This document shows positions 19,820 through 28,963 of a stretch of DNA of 64,000 nucleotides, one piece after another. The position numbers and the translations under genes were made by a program. The stretch's first letter is position 1. Every line of letters starts with the position of its first letter. The notes under the pieces are model-generated. The model was not told the DNA's origin and made no database searches. It worked only from the letters and a program-made list of their open reading frames with translations. The stretch is from Lentisphaerae bacterium GWF2_57_35 (GTDB lineage Bacteria > Verrucomicrobiota > Kiritimatiellia > CAIQIC01 > GWF2-57-35): NCBI GenBank assembly GCA_001804865.1, contig MHBK01000042.1, positions 1-64,000 on the forward strand, written 5' to 3'.

Positions 19820-22060
19820 ATGAATCGCTCCGCCATGTTTCGCAGCGGCGTCAAAATGATCGTTGCATATCTTCTTGCACTGAGTTGGGGTCTTGTCCCC
19901 GGCACGCAGGCGCAGGAGGCCACCAACTCGTTCTGGCCGTCGCCTTACGCCGCTGAAGGCTGGCCGGCTCAACATCACGATGCGCACAATTCCGATTGGA
20001 TGCCGCGGCAGTTCGCGGCGTTCAACCCCGAGGAAACCCTGGAGGAAACGGCTTGGTGGCTGCGCGACACGAACAACCCGGTCGTGTGCGTCGGCGGAGG
20101 GACCATCGGATGTATCGGCACGAACGAATACTTCGTGGTAACGACCGGGAAAATCAAATATCCGAATTTGTATGTCCTCGATATGAACGACGGACGCCTC
20201 TATTGGCAGTCGGCGCCTTCGACCAATTCGGTCGATCCCGGCCCCGACTTCTGCGCCTTGACCATTGCACCCACGATCGACCAGTACGGCAACCTCTTCA
20301 TGGCCGACAGCCATTACGTTTACTGCTACAAGCTGGCGCGCCAGGTTCCGGAGGGGCAATACCAACCCTTCGCATGGCGGGCGGTCATGCCGAACCTGAA
20401 GGTTTACAACGACCTTAATCAGCAGTGGCAGCCGACCAGCGATCCGAATGCGGGGATCACGAAGGGATTTCCGTTCATGTCGTTTGTGCTCACTCCGGAG
20501 GTCAGCAATCGGTATTACTTCGGGGGCTTCACCATCGAAGGAGAAATTTACATGTTCGATCCAACCAATGGCGCGCTGTGTGCGGCCGCGTATCTGGAAA
20601 CGAACGTGATCGGCGCCATCGATGCCGAGGAAGAGCCGTGCGATCCTTACGAGTTTGCCGCCCACAATATGCCCCTCTCTCCTCTGCCGTCGAACCCGAT
20701 CAAGTTCGGCATCTGGGCCACGGGCTCGAACACCGACGATCCGGACCTGGACTACTTCATGAATCCCTGCCAGTTGAAGGCCTATCTGGCGGCCGGCACG
20801 TTCGGCACGGGGTCGATGATCGCCAACAATCCCTGCATGGCGCGCGATCCGACGAATGCGGCCAAGTGTCGGATTTACATCGCCGGGCGACAGTCATCCG
20901 AATCGGCCAGATTCGACATAAACACGAACGGCACGGACGGCATCGTCTACCGCGTGGACTTCGATCCCAGCCAGTCGTTTTCGAATCGACTGACGATTCT
21001 CAACTATGTTTATACCAATCCGCCGACCGGCCAGGCGTTGTTCGACGGGCGCATGGTCGATGGCACGAACACGGCGACCTCTCCCGATTTGTCCGTCAAT
21101 GAAAAGTGGCTGTTCGCCGGGAATAAAAATGGCCTCATGCACTGCTTCAACGCGGAAAACGGGGCCATACACTGGACCTTCGAGACCGGCGAGATGCTGG
21201 GCAGTCCGACGACCAGCCAGAATCCGGACAGCCAGGGTCATTTTCTTTTTTACGCCTTCGGCGACTACGATCCTTGGGTCTTCCAAATCGACGTAGAAAC
21301 CGGTGAAATCGTCTCGAACGAAACCGAAGGTTTGAAGGCCCGGCATTTGCCCTACGGCGAATACATCACCAACCATTACTGGAGAACCGAACCGGAATAT
21401 CAGACCACTTTTTATACGTTGGGAACGGAAACGCCCTGGCCTCGCCGCGCCATCGGAGCCAGCATCATTTTGGCGGCCAGCAACCTCGCCCAGATGATCT
21501 ATACCGTCGGCTGGCAGCGTCCGAACGACCCGACGGAGGGATTGTGGGTGGCGCCGACCCATCAAGTCGTTCTCGTATTGAATCCGGATCATTTTTGGGA
21601 TTACACGAACCTGTCGCAAACGGTTCAGGCCGGCTACATCGACACCAACGGCACCAGCGAAGTCGGGTTTATTCTCAGTTCCTTCGGATATCCGCGCGGA
21701 GTGCTTTTCTACGGGGTTCAATCGTGCTGCATGGCGAACTTCCTGAACGCAAACAACTTGATGCCGGCAGGCATGGAAACCCTGTACATGCGCCCCTACG
21801 GCGGCCTGGGCCTCTTCCGCCTGCCGTTGTACAGCTTCTATCTCGATCTGCTGCCTCCTCAATACACCAACGACGCGATGCTCCTGCAATGGCCTCGCAC
21901 CACCTTCACCGAGACCTATACCCTGGAGCAATGCGACAATTTGCTCTCCCCCAGCTGGTCGGCCGTCTCCCCTACCGATCAGTGGCCCATTATCGGTACC
22001 GCCTGGACCGCCATGCCCCCCGCCAATGCGGCCTGTTATCGCGTGCGAAGCCAGCCGTAG
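19820..22060 (+). CDS. Secreted PQQ-like beta-propeller protein
   Basis: 746 residues. I chose the ATG at 19820 because AAGGGGG lies just upstream and a clean signal peptide follows (VKMIVAYLLALSWGLVPGTQAQ); an in-frame ATG at 19670 would add 50 unlikely residues. Blades show the pattern LYVLDMNDGRLYWQS, IYMFDPTNGALCA, MHCFNAENGAIHWTFETGE and VFQIDVETGEIVSNE, typical of PQQ-like (quinoprotein/BamB-type) propellers. Dehydrogenase metal and cofactor residues are not evident, so a binding or scaffold role is likelier than catalysis. The C-terminus (YTLEQCDNLLSPSWSAV ending AACYRVRSQP) resembles the terminal module seen in other secreted proteins here. Confidence 0.78.
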   Translation: MNRSAMFRSGVKMIVAYLLALSWGLVPGTQAQEATNSFWPSPYAAEGWPAQHHDAHNSDWMPRQFAAFNPEETLEETAWWLRDTNNPVVCVGGGTIGCIGTNEYFVVTTGKIKYPNLYVLDMNDGRLYWQSAPSTNSVDPGPDFCALTIAPTIDQYGNLFMADSHYVYCYKLARQVPEGQYQPFAWRAVMPNLKVYNDLNQQWQPTSDPNAGITKGFPFMSFVLTPEVSNRYYFGGFTIEGEIYMFDPTNGALCAAAYLETNVIGAIDAEEEPCDPYEFAAHNMPLSPLPSNPIKFGIWATGSNTDDPDLDYFMNPCQLKAYLAAGTFGTGSMIANNPCMARDPTNAAKCRIYIAGRQSSESARFDINTNGTDGIVYRVDFDPSQSFSNRLTILNYVYTNPPTGQALFDGRMVDGTNTATSPDLSVNEKWLFAGNKNGLMHCFNAENGAIHWTFETGEMLGSPTTSQNPDSQGHFLFYAFGDYDPWVFQIDVETGEIVSNETEGLKARHLPYGEYITNHYWRTEPEYQTTFYTLGTETPWPRRAIGASIILAASNLAQMIYTVGWQRPNDPTEGLWVAPTHQVVLVLNPDHFWDYTNLSQTVQAGYIDTNGTSEVGFILSSFGYPRGVLFYGVQSCCMANFLNANNLMPAGMETLYMRPYGGLGLFRLPLYSFYLDLLPPQYTNDAMLLQWPRTTFTETYTLEQCDNLLSPSWSAVSPTDQWPIIGTAWTAMPPANAACYRVRSQP

Positions 22061-22331
22061 GCTTTTTCCAATGGTTGGAAAAACCGTTGGAAAATTTTCC
22101 AATCATTGGAAAACCGGGCCTTGGACGGCGAGGACAAACGGGCCAGTGACTGCTGGAGGCGGGGCCACATGGCCCCGCTGCCTGGGCGAGGTCGCCCCGG
22201 CTCCATTTCGCAACCCCGATCCTTATTGAACGGAATGAATCTGCGGCAGCGACGAGATGCACCCACCGCGTCTCTGCCACCGGCTTTTTTTCCTTTGTTT
22301 GCCGCCCCAAACGTAGTATTCAGTTGCCGCT
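22061..22331. repeat. Spacer with TTTTCCAAT palindromes and GC-rich hairpin
   Basis: Two palindromes of one family occur: TTTTTCCAATGGTTGGAAAAA (22063-22083, slightly imperfect) and TTTTCCAATCATTGGAAAA (22095-22113). A hairpin GGGGCCACATGGCCCC (22157-22172) and the box GAGGTCGCCCCGGCTCCA follow. The same palindrome recurs at 60829. They may act as terminators or protein sites; function is unknown. Confidence 0.7.
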
Positions 22332-23375
22332 ATGAATGAAACAGCAGCCCAAGAATTCGCCCAGATCCCGCTGCAAACCGTCGGCCCGGTCAAGATCGTC
22401 GGCTCCGAGGTCAACGCCGAGGTGATGGTCCCGCTGGCGACGTACGAGTCGCCGCTGTGGCCGTCGGTAAACCGCGGCGCCCGGGTTTCGATGGCGTCGG
22501 GAGGGATTATCGCCGTCATCGTGGACGAACGGATGACGCGCTCCATCCTGCTCGAAGCGCCCAATGCGGAAGTCGCCGTCATGGCGGCCTCCTGCGTCCG
22601 CACGCATCGAGAGGATCTCGCCCAATTGGTCAGCGAGACCAGCCGATTCGCCCGCTTGCTGGATATCCACACCCAGATCGTGGGCAATCTGATGTATGTC
22701 CGCTTCGAGTTCTCCACGGGCGATGCCGCCGGGCACAACATGGTCACGGCCGCTTCGGAGCGGCTGCTAAATCAAATTCTTCAACAATATCGGGATTTAA
22801 AATACGTCTCCATCTCCGGCAATTATTGCACCGACAAAAAGGCCAGTGCCGTGAACGGCATCCTGGGCAGAGGGAAAAACGTGGTCACGGAACTGACCGT
22901 CCCGCGACGCCTTTGCGAAAAGTATTTGAAGACTACGCCCGAAAAGATCGTGGACCTGAACATCAAAAAGAATCTGATCGGCACCATGATTGCGGGCGGC
23001 TTGCGGAGCGCCAATGCGCATTTTGCGAACATGTTGTTGGGATTCTACCTTGCCACGGGGCAGGATGCGGCGAATATTATCGAAGGTTCGCAAGGCTTTG
23101 TGCATGCCGAGGTGCGAGGGGAAGACCTGTACTTCTCCGCTACGCTCCCGAACGTTATCGTGGGCACGGTGGGGAACGGCAAGGAGCTGGCCTTTGTGCG
23201 GAAGAACCTGGAGCTGTTGGGCTGCACGGCGGAGCGAGAGCCCGGCAAGAATGCGCGGCGGCTGGCGATCGTTTGCGCGGCCACGGTGCTGTGCGGGGAG
23301 TTATCCCTGCTCGCGGCCCAGACGAATCCGGGCGAGCTGATGAAGGCGCATGTGAAGATGGAGAGGAAGAAGTAA
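22332..23375 (+). CDS. hmgA: Hydroxymethylglutaryl-CoA reductase, class I
   Basis: 347 residues; reduces HMG-CoA to mevalonate with NAD(P)H, the committed step of the mevalonate pathway. Catalytic positions are visible: Glu in ATYESPLWPSVNRGARV (about 39), Lys in GNYCTDKKASAVN, Asp in FSTGDAAGHNMVT, and His in the C-terminal LMKAHVKMERKK. The cofactor loop reads GTVGNGK where class I usually has GTVGGGT. No membrane domain is present, as in prokaryotic enzymes. It is first in a rightward series with fni, mvaS and two GHMP kinases. The name is firm; coenzyme preference cannot be read. Confidence 0.93.
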   Translation: MNETAAQEFAQIPLQTVGPVKIVGSEVNAEVMVPLATYESPLWPSVNRGARVSMASGGIIAVIVDERMTRSILLEAPNAEVAVMAASCVRTHREDLAQLVSETSRFARLLDIHTQIVGNLMYVRFEFSTGDAAGHNMVTAASERLLNQILQQYRDLKYVSISGNYCTDKKASAVNGILGRGKNVVTELTVPRRLCEKYLKTTPEKIVDLNIKKNLIGTMIAGGLRSANAHFANMLLGFYLATGQDAANIIEGSQGFVHAEVRGEDLYFSATLPNVIVGTVGNGKELAFVRKNLELLGCTAEREPGKNARRLAIVCAATVLCGELSLLAAQTNPGELMKAHVKMERKK

Positions 23376-23377
23376 AA

Positions 23378-23452
23378 CAGTGATCAGTGTTCAGTGATCA
23401 GTAATCGGTGATCAGTAATCAGTAATCAGTAATCAGTAATCGGTGATCAGTT
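23378..23452. repeat. Short tandem repeat, 8-bp unit
   Basis: About nine copies of an 8-bp unit alternating CAGTGATC and CAGTAATC fill the space between hmgA and fni. Similar AT-GC microsatellites occur between genes in many bacteria. It could vary in copy number and alter spacing of the downstream gene; no coding frame is evident. Confidence 0.85.
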
Positions 23453-23468
23453 AATAGTTTGAAATGCG

Positions 23469-24512
23469 ATGAAGAAAATTGATCCAACGAACGAACGAAA
23501 ACTCCGGCATATCCGGGCGATCGAAGCCCATCCGGAAACCGACCGCCGGAAATTTCACTTCGACGACATCCGCCTGAAGCACCGGGCCCTGCCGGAAGTG
23601 AATTTGAAGGATGTAGACCCCTCCACTTTTTTCATGGGCAAGAAGCTCTCGTTTCCTTTGCTGATTTCTTCCATGACCGGCGGCGACCATGAGCTGATCA
23701 AAACCATCAACCGCAATTTGGCGACGGCGGCGGAAGCGACGGGCGTCGCCTTGGCCGTGGGCTCGCAACGGGTGATGTTCTCGGAGCCGGCGGCGCGCGC
23801 CAGCTTTGAACTGCGTTCCTACGCCCCCACCGCGATGCTTTTCTCCAATCTGGGCGCCATTCAACTGAATAACGGATTTACCGTGGAGCTGTGCCGGGAG
23901 GCCATCGAGGTCGTGGGCGCGGATGCCCTGTATTTTCATCTCAACCCGCTTCAGGAAGCCGTGCAGACGAATGGCGACACCAATTTCCAGGGGCTGGCCG
24001 AAAAGCTGCAGGACATCGACGAACAGCTCGACGAACCCGTGGTTTTGAAGGAGGTCGGCGCCGGTTTTTCCGTCGAAGATCTTCAACTCTTGCTGGCAGG
24101 CAGCATCCAATACATCGATGTGGCCGGCAGCGGCGGAACCTCCTGGAGCCGCATCGAATATCACAGCCAGACGCAAAAAGATAAAACCGAGCTCGGCCTC
24201 ACGTTTGAAGACTGGGGCGTCCCCACGCCGGAAGCGTTGATCGCCCTGCGGCCCTACCGGGAACGATTCACCTTCATCGCGTCCGGCGGCATCCGTTCCG
24301 GCATCGATATGGTCAAGGCCATGATACTCGGCGCATCGCTCTGCGGCATGGCCTCGCCCTTTCTCAAACCGGCCATGGAATCGCCGGAGAAAACGATCGA
24401 CCTGATCGAACGCATCAAACGCGATTTCGTGACCGCCATGTTTCTACTGGGCATGCCGGATGTGGCCTCGCTCACGCATAACGAAGCGCTCTTGCTTACC
24501 CGGCTGCCATAA
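23469..24512 (+). CDS. fni: Type 2 isopentenyl-diphosphate delta-isomerase
   Basis: 347 residues, the normal length for this FMN-dependent TIM-barrel enzyme that interconverts IPP and DMAPP. Diagnostic segments: RKFHFDDIRLKHRALPE at the N-terminus, ISSMTGG, HLNPLQEAVQTNGDTNF, the phosphate/FMN site VAGSGGTSW, and ASGGIRSG near the C-terminus. It lies 93 bp after hmgA, with a tandem microsatellite between. Type 2 isomerase commonly accompanies bacterial mevalonate pathways, so the context agrees. Confidence 0.95.
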   Translation: MKKIDPTNERKLRHIRAIEAHPETDRRKFHFDDIRLKHRALPEVNLKDVDPSTFFMGKKLSFPLLISSMTGGDHELIKTINRNLATAAEATGVALAVGSQRVMFSEPAARASFELRSYAPTAMLFSNLGAIQLNNGFTVELCREAIEVVGADALYFHLNPLQEAVQTNGDTNFQGLAEKLQDIDEQLDEPVVLKEVGAGFSVEDLQLLLAGSIQYIDVAGSGGTSWSRIEYHSQTQKDKTELGLTFEDWGVPTPEALIALRPYRERFTFIASGGIRSGIDMVKAMILGASLCGMASPFLKPAMESPEKTIDLIERIKRDFVTAMFLLGMPDVASLTHNEALLLTRLP

Positions 24513-24938
24513 TGGACGCGTTTAACTCCAGAAGCCGCGTTACGCCCGCCTGCACGGCTATGCCATGTTGCGGGCAGGGAGAACGCGGCCCACCTGCTTA
24601 CGCCGGCGGCTGCGTAGCCGCGTCCGTAAGGAAGTGGCTCCTCTTTCCGATACATGGGGCAAAATCCTTTCCCCTTCCAAGGCCGCCGTTTCCCATGAAA
24701 ATACAGGGACGCGACTCCCCGCCTGCTCCCGACCAACGGGAGGGCGGGCAGGCGCTCGCGTCCGAAGAGGCGGCCAGCGGAGTGGCCGCCCTACCCACGA
24801 CGAAGAGCCCCTCTCCGCTGTTGCGGCCGTGTCCGGATGCGTCCGGATGCACCCTCCAAATCAACCGCGCAAGATGATTGGCAAGGGGCATTCGTTGGCG
24901 TACACTTTTTCGCCATGAGTTTGGAGCATGGAGAAAGC
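24513..24938. repeat. Repeat-filled spacer between fni and mvaS
   Basis: The 426-bp gap has no convincing gene. It carries GTAGCCGCGTCCGTAAGGAA (24613-24632; related copy at 28401) and a hairpin GGCGGCCA-GCGGAG-TGGCCGCC (24769-24790) followed by CTACCCACG, CGCTGTTGCGGCC and a GGATGCACCC box. The same module, with a different stem, recurs at 26185-26279. Confidence 0.7.
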
Positions 24939-26111
24939 ATGAAAGCGGGAATCGACCTCATTAGTTTTTATTCGTCGAATTATTTCCTCGATTTGAAAAC
25001 CCTGGCCGAAGCGCGAGGCGTGGATTTCAACAAGTTTTACATCGGCATCGGGCAGGAAAAAATGGCGTTGCCGCCGCCGGACGAAGATATTGTCACGATG
25101 GCGGCCAGCGCGGCGCAGCCCATCATCGAAAAAGTCGGGCGAGAAAATATCGAACTGGTGGTACTGGCCACCGAGTCGTGCATCGATCAGTCCAAGGCCG
25201 CAAGCCTTTTTGTGCACGGCTTGCTGGGGCTTCCCAAGCGATGCCGCGCCATCGAGTTGAAGGAAGCCTGCTACGGAGCCACGGCCGGCCTCCAACTGGC
25301 CGCCGCCTGGGTGGAAAAAAATCCTGAAGCCAAGGCGTTGATTCTGGCCTCCGACATCGCCCGCTACGATCTGGGCAGCCCCGGCGAACCCACCCAAGGT
25401 TGCGGCGCCGTGGCCATGCTCGTTTCGACCAAGCCCCGGATCATGACGCTGGACCCGGAATGCGGTTACCACGCGGAAGACGTGATGGATTTCTGGCGGC
25501 CCACCTATCGCGGCGAAGCGCTGGTGGATGGAAAATATTCGACCCGCGTTTATCTGTCGACCATCATTGAAGCTTGGAACCAATATCGCGAGCGCTCGGG
25601 CCGCACCCTGAGCGATCTGGCGCGATGCTGCTTCCATCTTCCGTTTACAAAAATTGCCGAAAAGGCCTACGAACGGCTGGCCAAGGCCTGCGGACTACCC
25701 AGCCCCACCGATGCCGATTTCGAGCTGCGCCTCCGCGAATCGCTGCGGTACAACCGGATTACAGGCAACAGCTACACCGCGTCGCTTTACGAAGGGTTGA
25801 ACTCCTTGCTGGATCATTCCACGGCAGATTTGAGCAGCCAGCGCATCGGTCTTTTCAGCTATGGCTCGGGGTGCATGGCGGAATTCTTCAGCGGAGTCGT
25901 TCAGCCGGGCTATCGCCAGCATCTGTTCACCGAGAAACATCTTGCCTTGCTGAATAATCGGACAGAGCTCACGTTTCAGCAATACGAAGACATCTTCAAC
26001 TACGGCGTGCCGGAAGACGGCGGCAACCACTCCATGGCCCCCTACCGTACAGGCCCCTATCGGCTCGCGGGCATCAAGGATCACAAACGCTTGTACGAAA
26101 AGTCCAGATAA
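24939..26111 (+). CDS. mvaS: Hydroxymethylglutaryl-CoA synthase
   Basis: 390 residues from the ATG at 24939, which has GGAG about 5 nt upstream and begins MKAGIDLISFYSSNYFLDL as in other HMG-CoA synthases; ATG 24915 is an alternative. It condenses acetyl-CoA with acetoacetyl-CoA. Catalytic Glu in ATESCIDQSK, nucleophilic Cys in KEACYGATAG and His in FHLPFTKIAEKAY are all present, as is the C-terminal FSYGSGCMAEFFSG. The gene sits between fni and the first GHMP kinase in the mevalonate cluster. Confidence 0.95.
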   Translation: MKAGIDLISFYSSNYFLDLKTLAEARGVDFNKFYIGIGQEKMALPPPDEDIVTMAASAAQPIIEKVGRENIELVVLATESCIDQSKAASLFVHGLLGLPKRCRAIELKEACYGATAGLQLAAAWVEKNPEAKALILASDIARYDLGSPGEPTQGCGAVAMLVSTKPRIMTLDPECGYHAEDVMDFWRPTYRGEALVDGKYSTRVYLSTIIEAWNQYRERSGRTLSDLARCCFHLPFTKIAEKAYERLAKACGLPSPTDADFELRLRESLRYNRITGNSYTASLYEGLNSLLDHSTADLSSQRIGLFSYGSGCMAEFFSGVVQPGYRQHLFTEKHLALLNNRTELTFQQYEDIFNYGVPEDGGNHSMAPYRTGPYRLAGIKDHKRLYEKSR

Positions 26112-26184
26112 CCTCGGGCATTTCCTGACGCTGCCGCAACACGGGTGCAGCTCGACACGGCCGTAGATTGTATGGAGAAAAGAA

Positions 26185-26281
26185 GGCGCTCAGCGGAGTG
26201 AGCGCCCTACCCACGGCAAAGAAAGGTAGGGACGGCGCTCCGTCGCCGTCCGCTGTTGCGGCCTGTCAGGATGCACCCCGC
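26185..26281. repeat. Second copy of the GCGGAG-loop hairpin module
   Basis: A hairpin GGCGCTCA-GCGGAG-TGAGCGCC (26185-26206) is followed by CTACCCACG, a second hairpin GACGGCG/CGCCGTC near 26232-26250, CGCTGTTGCGGCC and GGATGCACCCC. Compared with 24769-24790 the loop is identical while both arms changed together. Confidence 0.75.
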
Positions 26282-26340
26282 AACACCAGCGAGGGGATTG
26301 CTGACTGGACTTTAGGACAATATCTGTTAAGTTCTTGGAC

Positions 26341-27345
26341 ATGAAAGCAGTTGCTCCTGGAAAACTCATCCTTAGCGGCGAACACTCTGTCGTTTATGGC
26401 AAACCAGCCCTGGTTACGGCCATAAACCGCAATGCTCAAGCCATTATCACGCCGGAAGCGCCCGACGTCATTGCTTTTGACCTTCCGGACATCAAGCAAA
26501 ACCAGTCTTTCACTCTTCGGGCTGTCCGCGAGCTAACCAACCGCGTGGCCAAGAACTACCGGCTGTTCCTCAACGGAGAGCTGGGCATCAGAGACGTCCT
26601 GCACAAGCCCATCGATTTGTTCGAATTTGCCTTCATCACGGTTTTGGACGGGCTCCATTTGAAGCTGGCCGAAGGCCTCAAGATTCAGATGCATTCCAAC
26701 ATCCCGATCGGATGCGGCATGGGCTCTTCCGCAGCGTCCATTCTGAGCGTTTTACGGGCCGTGGGACATTATTTCCGCGTCGAGTTCCGCCCCGACTGGT
26801 ACTACAAATACAGCCTGGAAGCGGAAAATCTTCAGCACGGACACGCCAGCGGAGTCGATTCGTATATCTCCCTGCACGGCGGTTGCGCGCGTTTTCAAAA
26901 CGGCCAAGCCAGCAAATTGCCGCTGCCCCGCGTCCCGATGTACATCGTGCAAACCGGCGTCCCCGAGACGTCCACAGGCGAATGCGTCGTCCAAGTCGGA
27001 CGGGATTTCGGCAAGAGCCAGATCTGGAACGAATTCGAAGCCATAACGCTGGAAATGGAAAAGGCCCTTGTTCAAAACGATTTCAAAGAGATGCAACGCT
27101 GCATCCGTGAAAACAGCCGGCTTCTCTCCGCGATCGGCGTAGTCCCCGAAAGGGTTCAGCAGTTTGTGGCCGAAGTCGAGCAATGGGGAGGAGCCGCCAA
27201 AGTTTGCGGAGCGGGCGCGGTCTCCGGCGACAAGGGCGGCGTGGTTTTGGTGGTCTCCGAAAATCCGCCGGTCGAACTCTGCAAGAAATACGGTTACGAG
27301 CTGATGACCGTTCGCGGAGAACCTTTAGGCGCGCGGATTGTGTAG
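26341..27345 (+). CDS. GHMP kinase, probable mevalonate kinase
   Basis: 334 residues. GHMP motif 1 MKAVAPGKLILSGEHSVVYG opens the protein, motif 2 is PIGCGMGSSAAS (about 121-132) and motif 3 is AAKVCGAGAVSGDKGG near the C-terminus, the form typical of mevalonate kinases. The segment ENSRLLSAIGVVPERVQQFV is also mevalonate-kinase-like. The ATG at 26341 is preferred over a TTG two codons upstream. It follows mvaS by 229 bp and precedes a second GHMP kinase. It probably phosphorylates mevalonate; an exchange of roles with the next gene cannot be excluded. Confidence 0.82.
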   Translation: MKAVAPGKLILSGEHSVVYGKPALVTAINRNAQAIITPEAPDVIAFDLPDIKQNQSFTLRAVRELTNRVAKNYRLFLNGELGIRDVLHKPIDLFEFAFITVLDGLHLKLAEGLKIQMHSNIPIGCGMGSSAASILSVLRAVGHYFRVEFRPDWYYKYSLEAENLQHGHASGVDSYISLHGGCARFQNGQASKLPLPRVPMYIVQTGVPETSTGECVVQVGRDFGKSQIWNEFEAITLEMEKALVQNDFKEMQRCIRENSRLLSAIGVVPERVQQFVAEVEQWGGAAKVCGAGAVSGDKGGVVLVVSENPPVELCKKYGYELMTVRGEPLGARIV

Positions 27346-27466
27346 GCCAGCTCCGCTGCCTGCATGGAGCCGGGGTGCCCCCACCCCGGTTCATCCGTCC
27401 AATATCAGGATGGCAAGACCACCGGGGTGAGGGCGCCCCGGCTCCAAAGAAGAAAAACAAATCAGC

Positions 27467-28390
27467 ATGAAAACCATCCGAACCTCCGCTCCAGGAAATC
27501 TAATGCTGCTGGGAGAGCACGCCGTGCTTCACGGACATCGCGCGCTGGTCTGCGCGGCGAACCGGCGCATTCATGTCGCGCTAACTCCTCGTGCGGACGA
27601 TCAAATTCAAATTCGCTCCGCCTTGGGCTGTCATACCACCACCCTCGATCAACTCGCCCCGCATGGGGTTTTCCGATTCGTCATGGCGTGCATAACCCGC
27701 CAAAAAGACAACCTGAAAACGGGCTTCGACCTGACGATCGACTCGGAATTCTCGCATATGGTCGGGCTGGGCTCATCGGCGGCCGTCACGGTGGCGATGA
27801 ACGCGGCTTTGAACGCGTGGCTGAACACGCCGATGGACTTACGCGCGTTGTTTCAAGATTCGCTGGCGGTTATCCGTGAGATTCAAGGACTCGGCTCCGG
27901 CGCCGACGTTGCCGCCAGCGTCTATGGCGGAATCGTCGCCTATCGCGCCGAGCCCTTGGAGATCGAACCTCTGCCGGCCACGCATCCCCTGACGGTCATC
28001 TATTCCGGCAGTAAAATGCCCACCGTGGAAGTGGTGCGCCTGGTCGAGGCCAGACGGAAGGAACAGCCGGAACTCTATGACGGCATCTTCCGCTTGATGG
28101 ACCAAAGCGCAGGCCAAGCCGTGGAGGCCATTCGCCGCAACGACTGGAAGACTTTCGGCGATTTGCTCAACCTCAACCAAGGTCTAATGGAAGCCCTCGG
28201 GGTCAGCAATGCCAAGCTGGCCGAGATTAACTGGGCGCTTCGCGCAGAACCCGGCATTCTCGGCTCCAAGATCTCCGGCTCGGGTCTGGGCGATTGCGTC
28301 ATCGGGCTCGGCTCTTCCCCGCGCGCCGACTGGCCCTATGACGTCTTGCCGGTTGAAATCTCGGCCGCCGGGGTTGACTGGAACGTTTGA
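27467..28390 (+). CDS. GHMP kinase, probable phosphomevalonate kinase role
   Basis: 307 residues. Motif 1 is SAPGNLMLLGEHAVLHGHRA, motif 2 is MVGLGSSAAVTVAMNAALNA, then GLGSGADVAASVYGG, which resembles phosphomevalonate-kinase-type GSGxDVA segments, and motif 3 KISGSGLGDCVIGL. A pathway needing mevalonate kinase, phosphomevalonate kinase and diphosphomevalonate decarboxylase is completed if this gene supplies the middle step, since the other two have candidates. The spacer before it contains the box GGCGCCCCGGCTCC. Assignment to the exact step is inferred from context. Confidence 0.75.
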   Translation: MKTIRTSAPGNLMLLGEHAVLHGHRALVCAANRRIHVALTPRADDQIQIRSALGCHTTTLDQLAPHGVFRFVMACITRQKDNLKTGFDLTIDSEFSHMVGLGSSAAVTVAMNAALNAWLNTPMDLRALFQDSLAVIREIQGLGSGADVAASVYGGIVAYRAEPLEIEPLPATHPLTVIYSGSKMPTVEVVRLVEARRKEQPELYDGIFRLMDQSAGQAVEAIRRNDWKTFGDLLNLNQGLMEALGVSNAKLAEINWALRAEPGILGSKISGSGLGDCVIGLGSSPRADWPYDVLPVEISAAGVDWNV

Positions 28391-28963
28391 CCTTTTACTC
28401 GTAGCCGCGTCCGTGAGGACGTGGTTTCTTTTCCACCGCCTTGCGGCCTGTCTCTTATACATGGAATCTGGAATAAGGAGCCTGGGGATTGCCGGCGAAT
28501 TCATCCATGAGGCGCAGTGTTACATCCAACTGGGAATGGTCAGGTTGAGAGAACGCTTGCTTGAGGCGCTGATAACAGGACTCGCCCAAAGTTCCACCCG
28601 CCGCTAACCCGCATTTCTCACCGCCCGGTGAGAAATGCGCCCCTCCGGGGCCGCCGCGTGAGGTCGCGTTCCGCGCCCAACCGCGTGAGGCCACGTTGCC
28701 GTGTCCAACGCGGCTCACGTGGCGCGGTCACGCGATGATGCGCCCCGATAAAATCGGGACGCAAACGGGGTAGCCACGTTCGCGGTGTCGGAAGACACCG
28801 CGTCACGTCTTTCGGCAGGGCGGGTTGCCCTAAACCGCCCTGCCGAAAGCGCTCTCCGGTCCCCTCGCTTAATCGAAGAGATGGAGATACATTTAGGCAG
28901 GTGCAAAGCAGTGGGATGATTAACGAGGCTCCACAGCAGGGGGCAAGTTGAAAGGGGCAAGTC
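28391..28963. repeat. Hairpin-dense intergenic region
   Basis: 573 bp without a convincing gene. It starts with a copy of GTAGCCGCGTCCGTGAGGAC (28401). Perfect inverted repeats occur at 28611-28638 (13-bp arms), 28781-28802 (9-bp arms, GGAA loop) and 28810-28848 (14-bp arms, 11-nt loop), plus CCCGAT/ATCGGG near 28745. A 14-nt match to a transposon mosaic end lies at 28448-28461. Confidence 0.7.

Noticed and set aside
23378..23452. Possible iteron origin
   Set aside because: The 8-bp microsatellite lies between two pathway genes, with no replication gene or DnaA boxes seen.
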